The notes under the pieces were generated by a model. It searched no databases, was not told the DNA's origin, and saw nothing but the letters and a program-made list of their open reading frames with translations. Made by a program: the position numbers and the translations under genes. From Rhabditoides inermis (lineage: Eukaryota > Nematoda > Chromadorea > Rhabditida > Rhabditidae): a DNA stretch of 64,000 bases. The stretch covers positions 600,001 to 664,000 of the forward strand of contig CAWZYM010000401.1 in the NCBI GenBank assembly GCA_963966185.1, in the 5' to 3' direction. This document shows, in pieces, positions 56,977 through 64,000 of the stretch (position 1 is its first letter; every line of letters begins with the position of its first letter).

Positions 56977-57382
56977 CTCGATCGATTATGGATCGCCGCG
57001 GCCCCTCTCGCGCTCCGGCTTATTAGCATTCAACTCACCATTGTCTCCGAAAAGCGGCGCCCGGCAGCCTCCTTCTTTTTTTGCCCACTGCTATGTTGCG
57101 GTGTGCATACACAACTTCAAGTTCGGCGCAACGCGCGCTTTTCGTTGTTGTCTCGGTAAACATGTGTTGATAACTCAAATGTGGTTTAACCTATGCCTGA
57201 CCGGCGCTTATCATCCTATCCCTGTCTGGTCTGTACCTGATAGCACGATATCTCCAGGTAGGTCCCCCGTTCCTACCGCCGCCATCGATCACACCGCGTT
57301 TGTAGTCGTCGGAATGCGTTCCCCCCGTTTCTCCCGCAATAGTATTGTCGAGTGGCGTCACCTGCCGGCTGCTTGTTTTCTC

Positions 57383-57419
<37 letters not shown>

Positions 57420-57693
57420 ATCTCTATCTAATAACATGTTTCCGGGGGGCGATCCACGTGACTGCGACACCCCATCAATCTCCCGCCACCCTTGTGCTCC
57501 ACCAAAACTTTTTTCTCGCGCGCCGCGCTCTCTAAACTTGTCGTCGTTTCGTGATTGGATTGGAGTGTTCGTTTATATGATGTGTCCGCGATAATCATAT
57601 GGTCGAACGAGATTATCTGCCCGCATGTTTCTTCATTCGCGTTGGTTTAGGTGGGTGTCGCGGTTGCTGCTCCACGGCCGCACCACCGCAGAC
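56977..57693. other. 5' flank of the SEC14L1-like gene
   Basis: No coding exon is recognised. It holds a (TC)n run at about 57385-57430. It presumably contains promoter and 5' UTR, 720 bp from the transposon end. Confidence 0.55.
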
Positions 57694-63913
<6,220 letters not shown>

Positions 63914-64000
63914 TGAGTGGAGTGATTTTTGTTTTGTAAATAAAAAGATCTGTATCTTGATTTGTCTATATGTTTGTTCCGAGAGGAGATGTATGAGGGG

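Overview
This is eukaryotic nuclear DNA, almost certainly from a nematode. Short GC-rich exons of about 50-150 nt sit in AT-richer introns with worm-like TTTCAG acceptors. The gene content includes an elevenin/SNET-1 neuropeptide precursor, a D2-like dopamine receptor and a FAT-1/FAT-2-type fatty-acid desaturase. The very high exon number is compatible with a diplogastrid such as Pristionchus, but that placement is inference. I built gene models by hand from splice sites and reading-frame phase. Except where stated, every model keeps one open frame across all its junctions.

Layout. 1-4.8 kb: 3' half of a D2-like dopamine receptor (+), after a (TAA)n microsatellite. 5.7-6.5 kb: small secreted protein of unknown function (+) with a TATA promoter. 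6.5-12.7 kb: gene-poor, with a 2.1-kb GAGAGAAC-type array and a nearly perfect 147-bp-armed inverted repeat. 12.7-27.1 kb: a 40-exon gene (+) for a type I membrane protein of about 1712 residues with LDL-receptor class A modules and a very long cytoplasmic tail. 27.7-28.9 kb: snet-1/elevenin precursor (-), convergent with it. 29-32.4 kb: tRNA-derived repeats. 32.4-39.6 kb: fatty-acid desaturase (+) with two GC-AG introns. 40.2-43.3 kb: CCDC149 orthologue (+). 43.98-56.97 kb: one intact 12,989-bp DNA transposon. 57.7 kb to the window edge: SEC14L1/5-type PRELI plus CRAL-TRIO protein (+), open at its 3' end.

The main discovery is the 13-kb transposon. It is flanked by an exact 8-bp target-site duplication. 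Its giant terminal inverted repeats consist of about 785 bp of unique sequence followed by tandem arrays of a 481/483-bp unit (12 copies on the left, 5 on the right). The 3.7-kb core carries two convergent transposase genes of the Merlin/IS1595 (ISXO2-like) DDE superfamily. One is intact, with five exons, a zinc-ribbon-like N-terminus and all three catalytic acidic residues. The other is rearranged.

Other signals: a family of about 165-bp elements present five times, always in sense-orientation introns and often beside a 5' splice site; three cases in which a 3' splice site plus the start of its exon is duplicated upstream in the same intron; several foldback/MITE-like elements; and pervasive GA/TC microsatellites inside introns.
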